Source of the DNA: Solirubrobacteraceae bacterium
GTDB lineage: Bacteria; Actinomycetota; Thermoleophilia; Solirubrobacterales; Solirubrobacteraceae
NCBI GenBank assembly: GCA_017882405.1
Contig: JADGPO010000123.1
Location: 1 to 37,615, forward strand
Length of the DNA: 37,615 nucleotides
Direction of reading: 5' to 3'
Under the pieces are notes generated by a model. The model was given only the letters and a program-made list of their open reading frames with translations. It searched no databases and was not told the origin of the DNA. Each line of letters begins with the position of its first letter. Position 1 is the first letter of the stretch. Below, in pieces: positions 16,360 through 25,408 of this stretch. The translations under genes and the position numbers were made by a program.

Positions 16360-18740
16360 GACGAGAGGCCTCCCTCGGGGCTCGCGCCCTCACTGTCGCG
16401 TATCGCCTTCCAGACCCGCATCGGGCTGAGCGGCATGTTTATGTAGTCGACGCCCACCGGACGCAGCGCGTCGATCACGGCGTTGGTCACGGCCGCGCTG
16501 GCGGCGATCGTCCCCGCCTCGCCGACGCCCTTGACCCCCATCGAGTTGACCGGCGAGGGCGTCTCGGTGCGATCGGTCTCGAAGCTGGGCAGCTCCGCGG
16601 CCGTCGCCAGCGCGTAGTCGACGAACGTGCCGGTGACCAGCTGGCCGTCATCGTCGTAGTGCACGCGCTCGTACAGCGCCTGGCCGATACCGTGGACGAC
16701 GCCGCCGTGGATCTGCCCGTCGATCAGCATCGGGTTGATCGCCGGACCGCAGTCGTCGACCGCGACGTAGCGGATGACCTTGATCTTGCCGGTTTCCACG
16801 TCAACGTCGACGACGCAGGCGTGGGCGCCGAACGGGAACACGAAGTTCTCGGGGTCGTAGAAGGTCGTCTCCTCCAACCCGGGCTCCATGCCCTCGGGCA
16901 CCGCGCCGATGTAGGCGATCCCGGCGACGTCGGCCAGCGCCATCCCCCTGTCGGGAGAGCCCTTGACCGAGAACTTGCCGCCGGCGACCTCGATGTCCTC
17001 GGCGGCGGCCTCCAGCTCGGCCGCGACGATCGCCTTGGCCTTGGCGACCACCTTGTCGGTGGCACGGGCGACAGCCTCGCCGCCGGTGGCCAGGGAGCGC
17101 GATCCGTACGTGTTGCGTCCCTCGGGACCCATCGAGGTGTCGCCGTGAACTACCTCCACCACCGACGGGTCGACGCCGAGCTTGTCGGCGACGATCTGGG
17201 CCATCGCCGTGTCCAGGCCCTGGCCGTGGGGCGAGGTGCCCGTGTAGACGGTCACCGCGCCGGTGTTGTGCACGCGGATCATCGCCGACTCCCACAGACC
17301 GGCCTGCACCCCGACGCCCGCGGGACCGGTGACCCGCGAGGGGGCCAGCCCGCAGATCTCGGTCCAGGTGCAGAAGCCGATCCCGCGGTAAACGCCCTCG
17401 GAGCGCAGCTGCTCCTGCTCGGCGCGGAACGCCGCGACGTCGACGTGCTCCATCAGCTTGTCGAGCGTCCCGTGGTAGTTGCCCGAGTCATAGACCACGC
17501 CGGTCGCCGTCTCCGCGGGGAAGTCCTCCGTGGGGATGAAGTTCTTGCGGCGGATCTCCAGCGGATCCATGCCCAGCTCGTGAGCTACCTGGTCGAGCGT
17601 GACCTCGATCATCTGCGTCGCCTCGGGGCGCCCGGCGCCGCGGATGGCGTCGGTCGGGCACTTGTTGGTGAACACGCCCCTGATGTCGGTCTGGACGTTG
17701 GGGATCTTGTAACAGCCGCCCATCACGAACGCCCCCAGCGACGGGATCAGTGGCGTCAGGATCATGTTGTAGGCCCCGAAGTCGGCCAGGATCTTGACGT
17801 GGAAGGCGGTGATCGTCCCGTCTCGCTTGGCGCCCATCTTGACGTGGGAGATCTGGTCGCGGCCCTGGTGGGCGACCGACATGTTCTCCGAACGCGTCTC
17901 GGTCCACTTGACCGGCCGGCCCAGCTTGCGCGAAGCCCAGCAGGCCAAGAGCTCCTCGCCGTAAACCTGGAGCTTCTGGCCGAAGCCTCCGCCGACGTCG
18001 GGCGCGATCACCCGCACGTGGTCCTCGCCAAGACCGAGCAGCAGCGCCATGAACAGGCGTACGAAGTGCGGCACCTGGGTCGCTGAGTAGAGCGTCAGCG
18101 AGCCCGCCCGGTAGTCGGCGATCACGCCGCGGCACTCGATCGGCGCGCCGGCGATCCGATGGTTGACCACCCGCCGCTCGACGATCACGTCGGCCTCGGC
18201 GAAGCCGGCCTCGACGTCGCCGCCGGCCAGCGTCCACTCATGGACCTTGTTGGTGCCCAGCGACTCGTGCACGAACGGCGCCCCGACGATGGCGGCCTCG
18301 GGGTCGACGATCGCGGGCAGCGACTCGTACTCGACGAGCACGTCCTCGGTCGCGTCCTGGACGGCGTAGCGATCCTCGCCGATGACGACCGCCACCGGGT
18401 CGCCCACGTGCTTGACCGCGCCCTTGGCCAGCGGCCAGTGCTCGGGGTTGTTGACCTCGACGCCGGGCGGCGCCCAGGCCATCGGCAGCGGACCGCCGAG
18501 ATCGGACATGTCCTCGCCGGTGAAGACCGCGGTGATGCCGTCACGGGCAGCGGCGGCCGAGGTGTCGATCGAGGTGATCTTGGCGTTGGCCTCCGGCGAG
18601 CGGACGAAGGACGCCCACAGCATGCCGAACAGATTGATGTCGTCGACGTAGCGGCCGTGGCCGGTGATCAGTGGGGGGTCCTCCTTGCGGCGCAGCGCGG
18701 CGCCGACGTTCTCGCCTGACGGAGCCTCGGTGACGCTCAT
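16356..18740 (-). CDS. coxL: Form II-type CO dehydrogenase large (molybdenum) subunit
   Basis: 794 residues, the usual length for molybdenum hydroxylase large subunits. It begins [20 protein letters not shown] and includes the cofactor loop [10 protein letters not shown]. The active-site loop reads AIRGAGR (365-371), close to the form II signature AYRGAGR and without the Cys of form I AYRCSFR. The catalytic base motif GVGEAG has E741. It could oxidise CO as form II CoxL is proposed to, but form II proteins are also suspected of oxidising aldehydes, purines or other N-heterocycles. Ile in place of Tyr is a further departure. It overlaps coxS and coxM by four bases each. Confidence 0.92.
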   Translation of the reverse strand: MSVTEAPSGENVGAALRRKEDPPLITGHGRYVDDINLFGMLWASFVRSPEANAKITSIDTSAAAARDGITAVFTGEDMSDLGGPLPMAWAPPGVEVNNPEHWPLAKGAVKHVGDPVAVVIGEDRYAVQDATEDVLVEYESLPAIVDPEAAIVGAPFVHESLGTNKVHEWTLAGGDVEAGFAEADVIVERRVVNHRIAGAPIECRGVIADYRAGSLTLYSATQVPHFVRLFMALLLGLGEDHVRVIAPDVGGGFGQKLQVYGEELLACWASRKLGRPVKWTETRSENMSVAHQGRDQISHVKMGAKRDGTITAFHVKILADFGAYNMILTPLIPSLGAFVMGGCYKIPNVQTDIRGVFTNKCPTDAIRGAGRPEATQMIEVTLDQVAHELGMDPLEIRRKNFIPTEDFPAETATGVVYDSGNYHGTLDKLMEHVDVAAFRAEQEQLRSEGVYRGIGFCTWTEICGLAPSRVTGPAGVGVQAGLWESAMIRVHNTGAVTVYTGTSPHGQGLDTAMAQIVADKLGVDPSVVEVVHGDTSMGPEGRNTYGSRSLATGGEAVARATDKVVAKAKAIVAAELEAAAEDIEVAGGKFSVKGSPDRGMALADVAGIAYIGAVPEGMEPGLEETTFYDPENFVFPFGAHACVVDVDVETGKIKVIRYVAVDDCGPAINPMLIDGQIHGGVVHGIGQALYERVHYDDDGQLVTGTFVDYALATAAELPSFETDRTETPSPVNSMGVKGVGEAGTIAASAAVTNAVIDALRPVGVDYINMPLSPMRVWKAIRDSEGASPEGGLSS

Positions 18741-19222
18741 GCGGATACCTGCGAGGAGGACTTATCGGCGGCGTCGAGCACCGACTTGACGACGTTGTGA
18801 TAGCCGGTGCAACGGCACAGGTTGCCCTCCAGGGCGTGGCGCACCTCCTCCTCGGTGGGGTGCGGATTCTCGGTGAGAAGCGCGGAGGAGGCCATGATCA
18901 TCCCCGGCGTGCAGTAGCCGCACTGCAGTCCGTGGTTGTTCCAGAAGGCCTCCTGCATGGGGTGCAGGTTGTCCTCGGTGCCCAGACCCTCGATCGTCGT
19001 CAGCTCGGCGCCCTCGGCCTGGACGGCCAGGACGGTGCATGACTTGACGGCCTCGCCGTCCATGTGGATCGTGCAGGCGCCGCAGTTGGAGGTATCGCAC
19101 CCCACGTGGGTGCCGGTCAGGCCAAGCTGGTCACGTAGGGCGTGCACCAGCAGCAGGCGGGGCTCCACCTCGAGGGTATGCTCGGAGCCATTCACGTTCA
19201 GGCGCACGGTTACGGTGCTCAA
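18737..19222 (-). CDS. coxS: CO dehydrogenase-type [2Fe-2S] small subunit
   Basis: 161 residues with both iron-sulfur clusters. The plant-ferredoxin-like N-terminal cluster uses C42, C47, C50 and C62 (CDTSNCGAC), and the helical C-terminal cluster uses C101, C104, C136 and C138 (CGYC, CRC). It carries electrons from the molybdenum site to FAD. The start is TTG 19222, strongly supported by AAGGAGG seven bases upstream (19230-19236), one of the strongest ribosome sites in the window and in contrast with the leaderless genes nearby. It is the first gene of the cox cluster. No clear sigma70 promoter was seen upstream. Confidence 0.93.
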   Translation of the reverse strand: MSTVTVRLNVNGSEHTLEVEPRLLLVHALRDQLGLTGTHVGCDTSNCGACTIHMDGEAVKSCTVLAVQAEGAELTTIEGLGTEDNLHPMQEAFWNNHGLQCGYCTPGMIMASSALLTENPHPTEEEVRHALEGNLCRCTGYHNVVKSVLDAADKSSSQVSA

Positions 19223-19324
19223 TGTCTCTCCTCCTTAAAAGGCGCTTCGGCTGGGCGCCACGATACTCCTTGCGTGTTGCCTACAGACCCGGGTAAGAGC
19301 GCGCCGGAGGAACGTTGCAAGTCG

Positions 19325-19338
19325 GTTGTGCGCACAAC
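19325..19338. promoter_or_regulatory. 14-bp perfect palindrome, candidate operator
   Basis: GTTGTGCGCACAAC is a perfect palindrome in the 136-base divergent gap between coxS and the DoxX gene. It lies just upstream of the TAGGGT box (19346-19351), where a bound dimer could control DoxX and perhaps the cox cluster. The binding protein is unknown. Confidence 0.5.
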
Positions 19339-19345
19339 AATCTGA

Positions 19346-19351
19346 TAGGGT
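19346..19351 (+). promoter_or_regulatory. -10 box TAGGGT of the DoxX gene
   Basis: TAGGGT, seven bases before ATG 19359, with no Shine-Dalgarno; leaderless spacing. Confidence 0.45.
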
Positions 19352-19358
19352 CGAGACC

Positions 19359-19907
19359 ATGAAACTTGGACGCCTCGTTCTTCGCCTCGTCGTCGGCGGC
19401 TTCTTCGTCGGCCACGGCACCCAAAAGCTGTTCGGCTGGTTCGGTGGCTACGGCCCGGACGGCACCGGCCAATTCTTCGAGAGCCTCGGGCTGCGCCCGG
19501 GCAAGCGCCACGCGATCGCCGCCGGCGCGGCCGAGGCGGGTGGCGGTGCTCTGCTGGTGCTCGGCGCGGCCACCCCGCTGGCCTCCGCGGCGCTGATCGC
19601 CACGATGCTCACCGCCATCCACCGCGTGCACCTCAAGAACGGCCCGTGGGTGAGCGACCAGGGCTATGAGTACAACCTGGTGCTGATCGCCGCGGCGGCT
19701 GCGCTGGCCGAGACCGGTCCGGGCTCGCCGTCGGTCGACGACGCGCTCGACATCGAGATGCACGGTCCGAAGTGGGCGGCGCTGTCGCTGGTGCTGGGCG
19801 CGCTCGGTGCGATCGGCGCCAAGGCCGTCGCCGACGCCGCTCCCGAGCCCCAGCCGGAGCCGGCGGCCCCCGCCCCGGCCCCGGACACGAGCGCCGCCGC
19901 GACCTAG
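19359..19907 (+). CDS. DoxX family membrane protein
   Basis: 182 residues with four transmembrane segments. The family's N-terminal signature is clear: RLVLRLVVGGFFVGHGTQKL followed by FGWFGGYG. Loop residues GKRHAIAAGAAEAGGG and a later PWVSDQGYEYNL fit DoxX proteins. A Pro/Ala-rich soluble tail (about 155-182) has no match that I recognise. Family members sit in the membrane and have been linked to quinone or thiol redox balance; the role here is not known. It is divergent from the cox cluster with a palindromic site between them. Its TAG overlaps the cfa stop in a shared CTAG. Confidence 0.85.
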   Translation: MKLGRLVLRLVVGGFFVGHGTQKLFGWFGGYGPDGTGQFFESLGLRPGKRHAIAAGAAEAGGGALLVLGAATPLASAALIATMLTAIHRVHLKNGPWVSDQGYEYNLVLIAAAAALAETGPGSPSVDDALDIEMHGPKWAALSLVLGALGAIGAKAVADAAPEPQPEPAAPAPAPDTSAAAT

Positions 19908-21166
19908 AAGTACTCTCCGCCCGGCTCCGCGCCGGCCGGAGCCTCATAACGCGCGCTGGTCGGCCGGTGAGCCAAGACCTGGTAGACGGAAACGTAGCCG
20001 GTCAGAAAGCCCGCCCGCGCCGCCCGTAGATAGACGCGGTAGACCCGCGCCCGTTCGACGCCGGCCAGCCGCACCGCCTCGTCGTAGCGCTCCTCGAAGC
20101 TCTCGATCCAGTAGCTGAGCGTCTGGGCGTAGTCCTCGGGGAAGCCCTCGACGTGGCGGACCACCAGGCCGGTGCGCTCCATCGCCTCGTTGATCTCAGA
20201 CAGCGGCAGCGGCACGCCGTCGGGAAACACGAAGCGCTCCGAGAACGCGCCCTCGTCCTGCTCGTCGAAGTCCATCAGCTTGGCGATCGCGTGGTTGAGC
20301 AGCCGCCCGCCGGGCCTGAGCAGGTCATGCAGGGTGCGCATGTACAGACCGATCCGCTCGTGCCCGACGTGCTCGGCCATCCCGACGCTGGAGATCGCGT
20401 CGAACGATTGGCCTCCCAAATCGCGGTAGTCGGCCAGCCGCAGCTCCACCAGATCGGAGACGCCGGCGGCGGCGACCCGCTCGCGGCCCAGCCGGACCTG
20501 CTCCTCGGACAGGGTGACGCCGAGCACGCGCGCGCCGTAGTTCTGGGCGGCATGGATCGCGAGGCTCCCCCAGCCGCAACCCACGTCGAGCACCCGCTCG
20601 CCTTCCCGCAGCCCGAGCTTGGTGCACACGAGGTCCAGCTTGGCCCGCTGCGCGTCGGCCAGCGTCTGGGCCCCGCTGCGGAAGTATCCGCAGCTGTAGG
20701 TCATCGACTCGTCCAGGAACAGCCCGAAGAAGTCGTTGCCGGCGTCGTAGTGGTAGCTGACCGCCTGGCGGTCGCGGCCCACCGTGTGCCGCTCGCCCGT
20801 GAGGCGCAGCTCGGAGGCGGGCGGGCGCGGCAGCCTGACCAGCCCGCAGGCGCGCAGCACACCGCCGGCGAGCCCGAGCATCTGGCGCACGGAGAGCTTC
20901 GGCGGCTCGAACGTGTCGATCACCCGGATCGCCCCCTCGACCGAGTCTGACTCGATCAGGCCCAGCACGAACGCCCGCCCCAGCCCCAGCTCGCCGGGAG
21001 CCCGCACCGCGTGGGCCAGCGCCTGCGGGGACAGCAGCCGGAAGGTGGGCGCATCGGGCTCGGTGGCCGCTACCGAGGTGCCGTCCCAGAACGAGATCGC
21101 GAACGGCCGGCGCGGGAGCGCGGCCTCGACCTGCCGGCGCAGAAGTGCCGTGTTGGAGAACGCCAA
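19904..21166 (-). CDS. cfa: Cyclopropane-fatty-acyl-phospholipid synthase family methyltransferase
   Basis: 420 residues, a full-length Cfa/CmaA-type enzyme. The N-terminal lipid-binding part is followed by VSYHYDAGNDFFGLFLD. The SAM-binding motif is VLDVGCGWGSLAIHAA, then GVTLSEEQV, the active-site SVGMAEHVG and the late YYWIESF-like element SYWIESFEERY. It would transfer a methylene group from SAM to cis double bonds of membrane phospholipid acyl chains. TTG 21166 is 13 bases after the desaturase stop, so the two are co-transcribed: the desaturase would make the double bond that this enzyme modifies. No Shine-Dalgarno is evident. Confidence 0.9.
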   Translation of the reverse strand: MAFSNTALLRRQVEAALPRRPFAISFWDGTSVAATEPDAPTFRLLSPQALAHAVRAPGELGLGRAFVLGLIESDSVEGAIRVIDTFEPPKLSVRQMLGLAGGVLRACGLVRLPRPPASELRLTGERHTVGRDRQAVSYHYDAGNDFFGLFLDESMTYSCGYFRSGAQTLADAQRAKLDLVCTKLGLREGERVLDVGCGWGSLAIHAAQNYGARVLGVTLSEEQVRLGRERVAAAGVSDLVELRLADYRDLGGQSFDAISSVGMAEHVGHERIGLYMRTLHDLLRPGGRLLNHAIAKLMDFDEQDEGAFSERFVFPDGVPLPLSEINEAMERTGLVVRHVEGFPEDYAQTLSYWIESFEERYDEAVRLAGVERARVYRVYLRAARAGFLTGYVSVYQVLAHRPTSARYEAPAGAEPGGEYF

Positions 21167-21179
21167 GGAGTCGCGGGGG

Positions 21180-22178
21180 CTAGAGCTTGGACGCGGCCGC
21201 GGCGAGCTGGCGGTCTCGCTTGGCCGGGTCCACCCGGACCACGTCCCAGGCCAGGCCGGTCATCTCCAGCAGGCGGATGATCGCCGCCGAGGGATCCAGC
21301 TGCCAGCGGCGCAGGCCGTGGCGATAGGACGTGGGGAACGCGTGATGGTTGTTGTGCCAGGCCTCGCCCCAGGTGGGGATCGAAAGCCAGAACACGTTGC
21401 GGCTCTCGTCACCGGTGTCGTAGGCCTGGCGGCCGAAGAAGTGGCACACCGAGTTGATCGAGAACGTGGCGTGATGCATGAAGAAGATCCGCGCTGCGCC
21501 GCCCCACAGCAGGGCGGTCAGGCCACCGTCGACCGTCCCGGTGAGCGCCACGCCGAGGCCGAAGGCGGCCGCCAGCCCGAGCACGACCCACAGCACGAAC
21601 GTCTTGTCGACGAAGCGGATCCACGGATCCGCAAGCAGGTCCTTGGCGTAGCGGCGCTCGTCGGCGACCTCCATGTCGGAGAACACCCAGCCGACGTGCG
21701 CGTGCACAAAGCCCCACAGCTCGCCACGCCAGCCGTGACGCTCGTCCAGATGAGGGCTGTGCGGATCCCCCGTCTCATCGGAGAACTGGTGGTGCTTGCG
21801 GTGCGTAGCCACCCAGTCGATCACCGGGCCCTCCGCGGCGGCCGACCCCAAGGCGGCGAAACCCGCCCGCAACAGCCGGCTGGTCTTGAAGCTGCGGTGG
21901 GTGAGCAGGCGGTGGAAGCCGACGGTGATCCCGGTGCCGATCACCATGTAGAAGATTGCCAGCACCAGCAGGTCCTGCCACACGAGCAGGCCGTGGTTCC
22001 AGCCGAACCACATCCCCAGCACGACGAGGATCGGCGGCGCGCCGGTGACGACCGCGCTGGCCAACCGGTCGATGAGCGGCATCTTGACCGCACGAACGTT
22101 CTCTACGTGCGGCGCGGACGGCTCGTCTGGGGCGGACGCGGGAGGTTCGGCGACCGCTGTGGGCGAGTCGATTGCCAT
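21180..22178 (-). CDS. Membrane fatty acid (acyl-CoA) delta-9 desaturase
   Basis: 332 residues. The three histidine boxes of the stearoyl-CoA desaturase class are intact: HRLLTHR (89-95), HRKHH (126-130) and HNNHH (275-279). About four transmembrane segments lie around them. The first 35 residues are a Pro/Glu-rich soluble leader. It would insert a cis double bond into saturated acyl chains using oxygen and a reduced electron carrier. No ferredoxin or reductase is adjacent. It is the first gene of a two-gene unit with cfa. TAACAT at 14 bases before ATG 22178 is a possible -10. Confidence 0.92.
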   Translation of the reverse strand: MAIDSPTAVAEPPASAPDEPSAPHVENVRAVKMPLIDRLASAVVTGAPPILVVLGMWFGWNHGLLVWQDLLVLAIFYMVIGTGITVGFHRLLTHRSFKTSRLLRAGFAALGSAAAEGPVIDWVATHRKHHQFSDETGDPHSPHLDERHGWRGELWGFVHAHVGWVFSDMEVADERRYAKDLLADPWIRFVDKTFVLWVVLGLAAAFGLGVALTGTVDGGLTALLWGGAARIFFMHHATFSINSVCHFFGRQAYDTGDESRNVFWLSIPTWGEAWHNNHHAFPTSYRHGLRRWQLDPSAAIIRLLEMTGLAWDVVRVDPAKRDRQLAAAASKL

Positions 22179-22260
22179 GAAGGTCGCGACGGATGTTAAC
22201 GGCTGAAGCTGATAACAGCGTGAGACTGAGCCCTTACAGCCGGCCGACGAGGTGGTTTCG

Positions 22261-24477
22261 CTACCGCCCCACGGGCGTATCGGTGTTGGTATAGGGCCGG
22301 TAGGCCCGGCACGGCTCCCCGCGCAGACCCGGGCACGGCGGCAGACCGGTGGGCACGGCGATCCCCTTGACGACCGGCAGGATCACGCGCGACGGCATCG
22401 CCGCGGAATGGGCGATCGTCACGCTCGCCGGGCCCTGCGGCCGGGTCTGGGCGAACGCCCAGAACGGCTGGTCGCCACCGGGAGCCGAGACCGTGAGCCG
22501 GATGCGCGACCCTCGCCGGTACACGTGGCCCTCGTAGTACAGCGGCACCGTGAGCTCCACATAGCGACCGCGCGGCAGCGGCGCCACGTCGGCCGCGCGC
22601 AGGCTCAGGACGGGCTCCAGCAGAGTGCTGCGCGCCGGGTCGAGCTTGGCCGCGTCGGCTCGCAGCCAGCCGTCCTGCACGAACGTCTCGCGGCCGTCGG
22701 GTCTGACCTCGGAGATCGTCGCCTGCAGGTCGACGCTCGGCGACGAGGCCTTGACCCACAGATGGACCGCGCCCCCGCCGATGACGGCCGTGTTGGAGGC
22801 GAGCCGGGGCGTTACATAGCTGGCGGCCGTGCCCGCTGGGCTCTGATCCCAGTGATACGCCGGGATCGCGTTCCACAGTCCGCCGGGCGAGCCCGAGTCC
22901 GGGCCCGTGAAGCTCGTCGCCGAACGGGCGTGCGGACGCCAGCGGAAGCGATCGGCACTGGCTCGCGCCGGCTTGGCGCCAGCCAGGCCACCGCCGGTCG
23001 ACAGAAACCACGACCGGGAGCGGGTCCCGGGGATCGGAAACCGCGAGAAGGACCGCTCGAAGGCAGCGTAGGGCGCCCCGGGCGACGTGCTGCCGGCACC
23101 GTTGTCGAACAGGACACGGACCCGAGCCAGGCGCTCGAAGGCCGCGCGGGCCGCGGTGTAGGTCTGGTTGTCGGACTGAATCGGATCCGGGCGCAGCGTC
23201 ACGCCCGAGATGCCGAAGGTCGACTGGTAGACCTTCGGGGCGAGTCCCCGGATGCTGGGCGGGAGCGATGGTCGCCGGTGTGCCACGTAGAGCTCGAGGA
23301 AGTCGTACCACCGAACGAACGTCCCCGGATCAAGCGAGTCGGTGTGCACGCCGTTGGTGAACGTGAACCAGGCGCGATGGGTGCCCGTGAAATGCTGGGC
23401 CAGGTCGGCGCAGTCGCCACCCGTCTGCTCGTCGGTCCACTGGCAGGCGAGGTACGTCGGGACCGTGATCCGATGCACGAAGGTGACCGGATCCAGAGGG
23501 TCGGCGACGGCGGGGACGTAGTGGGCGTCGCGGCGGATCTTGGCCGCCAGGTTCGCGGCCTCGCCGTGCAGCGCCTGGTTGGCCCGGCAGATGCGATCGC
23601 CCTCGCGGATCCGCTTGAGCGCCCACGCCTGCCCGCCGGTGGGCGAGGCGGGGAGCGCGTCGTGAGCGCGATCCTGTTCCCAGCCGAGCGCGAAACCGGT
23701 GTTGAGGATCCCGCCCGCATAGAGCGTCGTGATCGTGCTGTCGATCACCGACAGCGGGGTGATCGCCGCCAGGTGCGGCGGATCGGTGGCACCGACGAAC
23801 AGCTGCGCGATGCCCCCGTAGGAGATGCCGGTCATCCCCACGCGGTGGCCGAGCACCCACGGCTGATGGGCTACGGTCTCGACGACGTCGTAGCCGTCGA
23901 GGCTCTGCAGCCGCTCGAAGTAGTCAAACGCCCCGCCCGAGCAGCCCGTGCCGCGCATGTTGACGTCGACGACGGCGAACCCCAGCAGGTTGGCGATCTG
24001 GCTGATCCCGCTCTCGGCGCCGGCCGGATTGGCGTAGCCGTAGCCGGAGTACTCCACCAGCGTCGGATACGGCCCTGCACCCGCGGGAAGGCGCACGTCG
24101 ATCGCCAGCTCGGTGCCGTCGCGCGTCTTCAGGTACCCGTATCCGCTGGTCGGCAGGGTCTGGTCATAGGGCTTCGTGCTCGGGGGCGCCGCGCGACCGC
24201 CGAGTACGGTCAGCCGTCCCGACCGGTTGCGGCCGCTGCGCAGCCGGTAGCCCCGGCCGGGCGCCAGTTGCCGGAACAGGACCCCGCCCTGGGCGTCGGC
24301 CCGGCGGCGCGCCTGGAGATGTCCGTGCGCGTCCTCGAGGGTGGCCGTGGCGTGCGGCCTCAGACCGGCGGCGTAGACCTGCTGAACGCCGCCGCGGGCC
24401 TGGAAGGAGGCGGCCTGCGCGACGCTCGGCAGTACGCCCAGCGCGAGCAGCGCCACGCAGATGGCTCCCCTCCTCAC
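22261..24477 (-). CDS. Secreted CocE/NonD family alpha/beta hydrolase (peptidase S15 type)
   Basis: 738 residues from the GTG at 24477. The first 22 residues (RRGAICVALLALGVLPSVAQA) are a Sec signal peptide. A small all-beta region (about 25-95) precedes the alpha/beta hydrolase domain. The nucleophile is S219 in GISYGG; DVNMRGTGCSGG is the typical oxyanion-side segment. The C-terminal jelly-roll lid of the CocE/XPP-like family is recognisable (VELTVPLYYEGHVYRRGSRI). Related enzymes cleave X-Pro peptides, cocaine esters or acyl substrates; substrate unknown. The GTG start was chosen over TTG 24486 because TAGGCT lies eight bases before it and the signal peptide fits. It ends 82 bases before the desaturase start. 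Confidence 0.88.
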   Translation of the reverse strand: MRRGAICVALLALGVLPSVAQAASFQARGGVQQVYAAGLRPHATATLEDAHGHLQARRRADAQGGVLFRQLAPGRGYRLRSGRNRSGRLTVLGGRAAPPSTKPYDQTLPTSGYGYLKTRDGTELAIDVRLPAGAGPYPTLVEYSGYGYANPAGAESGISQIANLLGFAVVDVNMRGTGCSGGAFDYFERLQSLDGYDVVETVAHQPWVLGHRVGMTGISYGGIAQLFVGATDPPHLAAITPLSVIDSTITTLYAGGILNTGFALGWEQDRAHDALPASPTGGQAWALKRIREGDRICRANQALHGEAANLAAKIRRDAHYVPAVADPLDPVTFVHRITVPTYLACQWTDEQTGGDCADLAQHFTGTHRAWFTFTNGVHTDSLDPGTFVRWYDFLELYVAHRRPSLPPSIRGLAPKVYQSTFGISGVTLRPDPIQSDNQTYTAARAAFERLARVRVLFDNGAGSTSPGAPYAAFERSFSRFPIPGTRSRSWFLSTGGGLAGAKPARASADRFRWRPHARSATSFTGPDSGSPGGLWNAIPAYHWDQSPAGTAASYVTPRLASNTAVIGGGAVHLWVKASSPSVDLQATISEVRPDGRETFVQDGWLRADAAKLDPARSTLLEPVLSLRAADVAPLPRGRYVELTVPLYYEGHVYRRGSRIRLTVSAPGGDQPFWAFAQTRPQGPASVTIAHSAAMPSRVILPVVKGIAVPTGLPPCPGLRGEPCRAYRPYTNTDTPVGR

Positions 24478-24485
24478 TAAAGGCA

Positions 24486-24491
24486 AGCCTA
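24486..24491 (-). promoter_or_regulatory. -10 box TAGGCT of the CocE-type gene
   Basis: TAGGCT on the minus strand, eight bases before GTG 24477. It decides the start codon, since no Shine-Dalgarno is present. Confidence 0.45.
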
Positions 24492-24500
24492 AAGGTGGCC

Positions 24501-24959
24501 CTATCGGCCGACGGTGCGCACCAGGTTGCGAGCGCGCACCGGCACGGCGGCCAGTGTCTCGCGTACCTGAGAGAGGCCGGCCCGCAGCTCGGGGTCTCCG
24601 ACCTCGACGGGCAGCATCGAGTCCTGCAGCTCGGCGATCGACTGATCGGCGTCGTGGGTGGCGTCCACGGCGCGCTCGATCAGCGCCTGGATCGTCTGGG
24701 ACTGCACGCCCGGGGTGTGAGCGGCGAACGTCCGCCCGGTCAGCCCGGAACGAGTGGCGAACTCAGAGTAGGTGCGCCGCGCGCGCCCGTAGGCGGACTG
24801 AACCGGCCGGAACAGCTCCTCCTCCAGTACGTCGGCGGTGTGCTCGTCGAGCTGCTCGTAGGCCTCTCCGAGCGCGGCCAGCGACTCGGCGATCTGCTCG
24901 ATCGCGACCGCCATGTCGCCCAGCACCTGCTCTCTGCCTTCTGCCGTCGTGTACGCCAT
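24501..24959 (-). CDS. Helical hypothetical protein
   Basis: 152 residues from ATG 24959; GTG 24965 is two codons earlier. The protein is almost entirely helical and rich in Glu, Gln, Ala and Leu, with heptad-like stretches (about 12-55 and 95-150), so it may form a coiled coil or helical bundle. A glycine-containing turn near residue 80 separates the halves. There are no Cys, no signal peptide and no membrane segment. TAAGCT lies nine bases upstream of the ATG. It is 24 bases upstream of the CocE-type gene on the same strand. Family not recognised. Confidence 0.7.
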   Translation of the reverse strand: MAYTTAEGREQVLGDMAVAIEQIAESLAALGEAYEQLDEHTADVLEEELFRPVQSAYGRARRTYSEFATRSGLTGRTFAAHTPGVQSQTIQALIERAVDATHDADQSIAELQDSMLPVEVGDPELRAGLSQVRETLAAVPVRARNLVRTVGR

Positions 24960-24968
24960 ATGCACCGG

Positions 24969-24974
24969 AGCTTA
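24969..24974 (-). promoter_or_regulatory. -10 box TAAGCT of a leaderless start
   Basis: TAAGCT on the minus strand, nine bases before ATG 24959. Confidence 0.4.
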
Positions 24975-25096
24975 GTGCCCCCGTTGTAACGATCCGGCTG
25001 CGCTCAGGTTAAGCCTGCGCGTCACGACCAATTCACACGGAGACCCGGCCGTGCACCCTCAGTGGACGATCACGATCCAGGCCCCGACGGTGCGGC

Positions 25097-25408
25097 GTGC
25101 CCGGTTTTACGCCGACCGCCGCGTCCCGGCAGGGCGTGATCTGCACCGGGGCTGACGATCTCGTGCTGTTCACGTCCTCGTTCGGGGCTGCCCTGCCGGT
25201 AGGCGCGGGCGCACAGGCGACGGGAGTGAGCGAGGGCCTGACGCTCGACGAGGAAGCCCAGTTGATGCAAAGCCTCGGAGCGGTCGACGCGATGAACCTT
25301 GACGGCGGCGGCTCCACCTCCTTCGTGCTCGGGGGCCAGACGATCAACCATCCTTCAGATGCGACCGGCGCCCGAGCGGTCGGCGACAGCATCCAGGTGC
25401 TGCCCTAG
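25097..25408 (+). pseudogene. Remnant of a phosphodiester glycosidase (NAGPA family) gene
   Basis: An open frame of 103 residues ending at TAG 25408. Its last 60 residues carry the NAGPA/DUF2233 C-terminal signature: LTLDEEAQLMQSLGA, AMNLDGGGSTSFVL and NHPSDATGARAVGDS. The preceding ADDLVLFTSSFGAALPVG resembles a segment that lies well upstream in full-length members, so an in-frame internal deletion is likely as well as loss of the 5' part. Intact proteins have about 250-400 residues. The start codon is uncertain. The 130 bases before it contain one copy of TAAGCCTGCG and no clear promoter. Confidence 0.65.

Noticed and set aside
16659..18086. A 475-residue plus-strand frame opposite coxL
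   Set aside because: Asp/His/Val-rich antisense of a strongly conserved gene; no independent start signal.
22252..24480. A 742-residue open frame on the plus strand opposite the CocE-type gene
   Set aside because: It is a GC-driven antisense frame with Arg/Gly/Pro-rich low-complexity sequence and no family motif; the minus strand carries a clear hydrolase with signal peptide.
24477..24494. Iron-box-like TTAGGCTTGCCTTTA before the CocE-type gene
   Set aside because: The arms match only imperfectly the DtxR/IdeR consensus, and the sequence is better explained by the TAGGCT -10 box.
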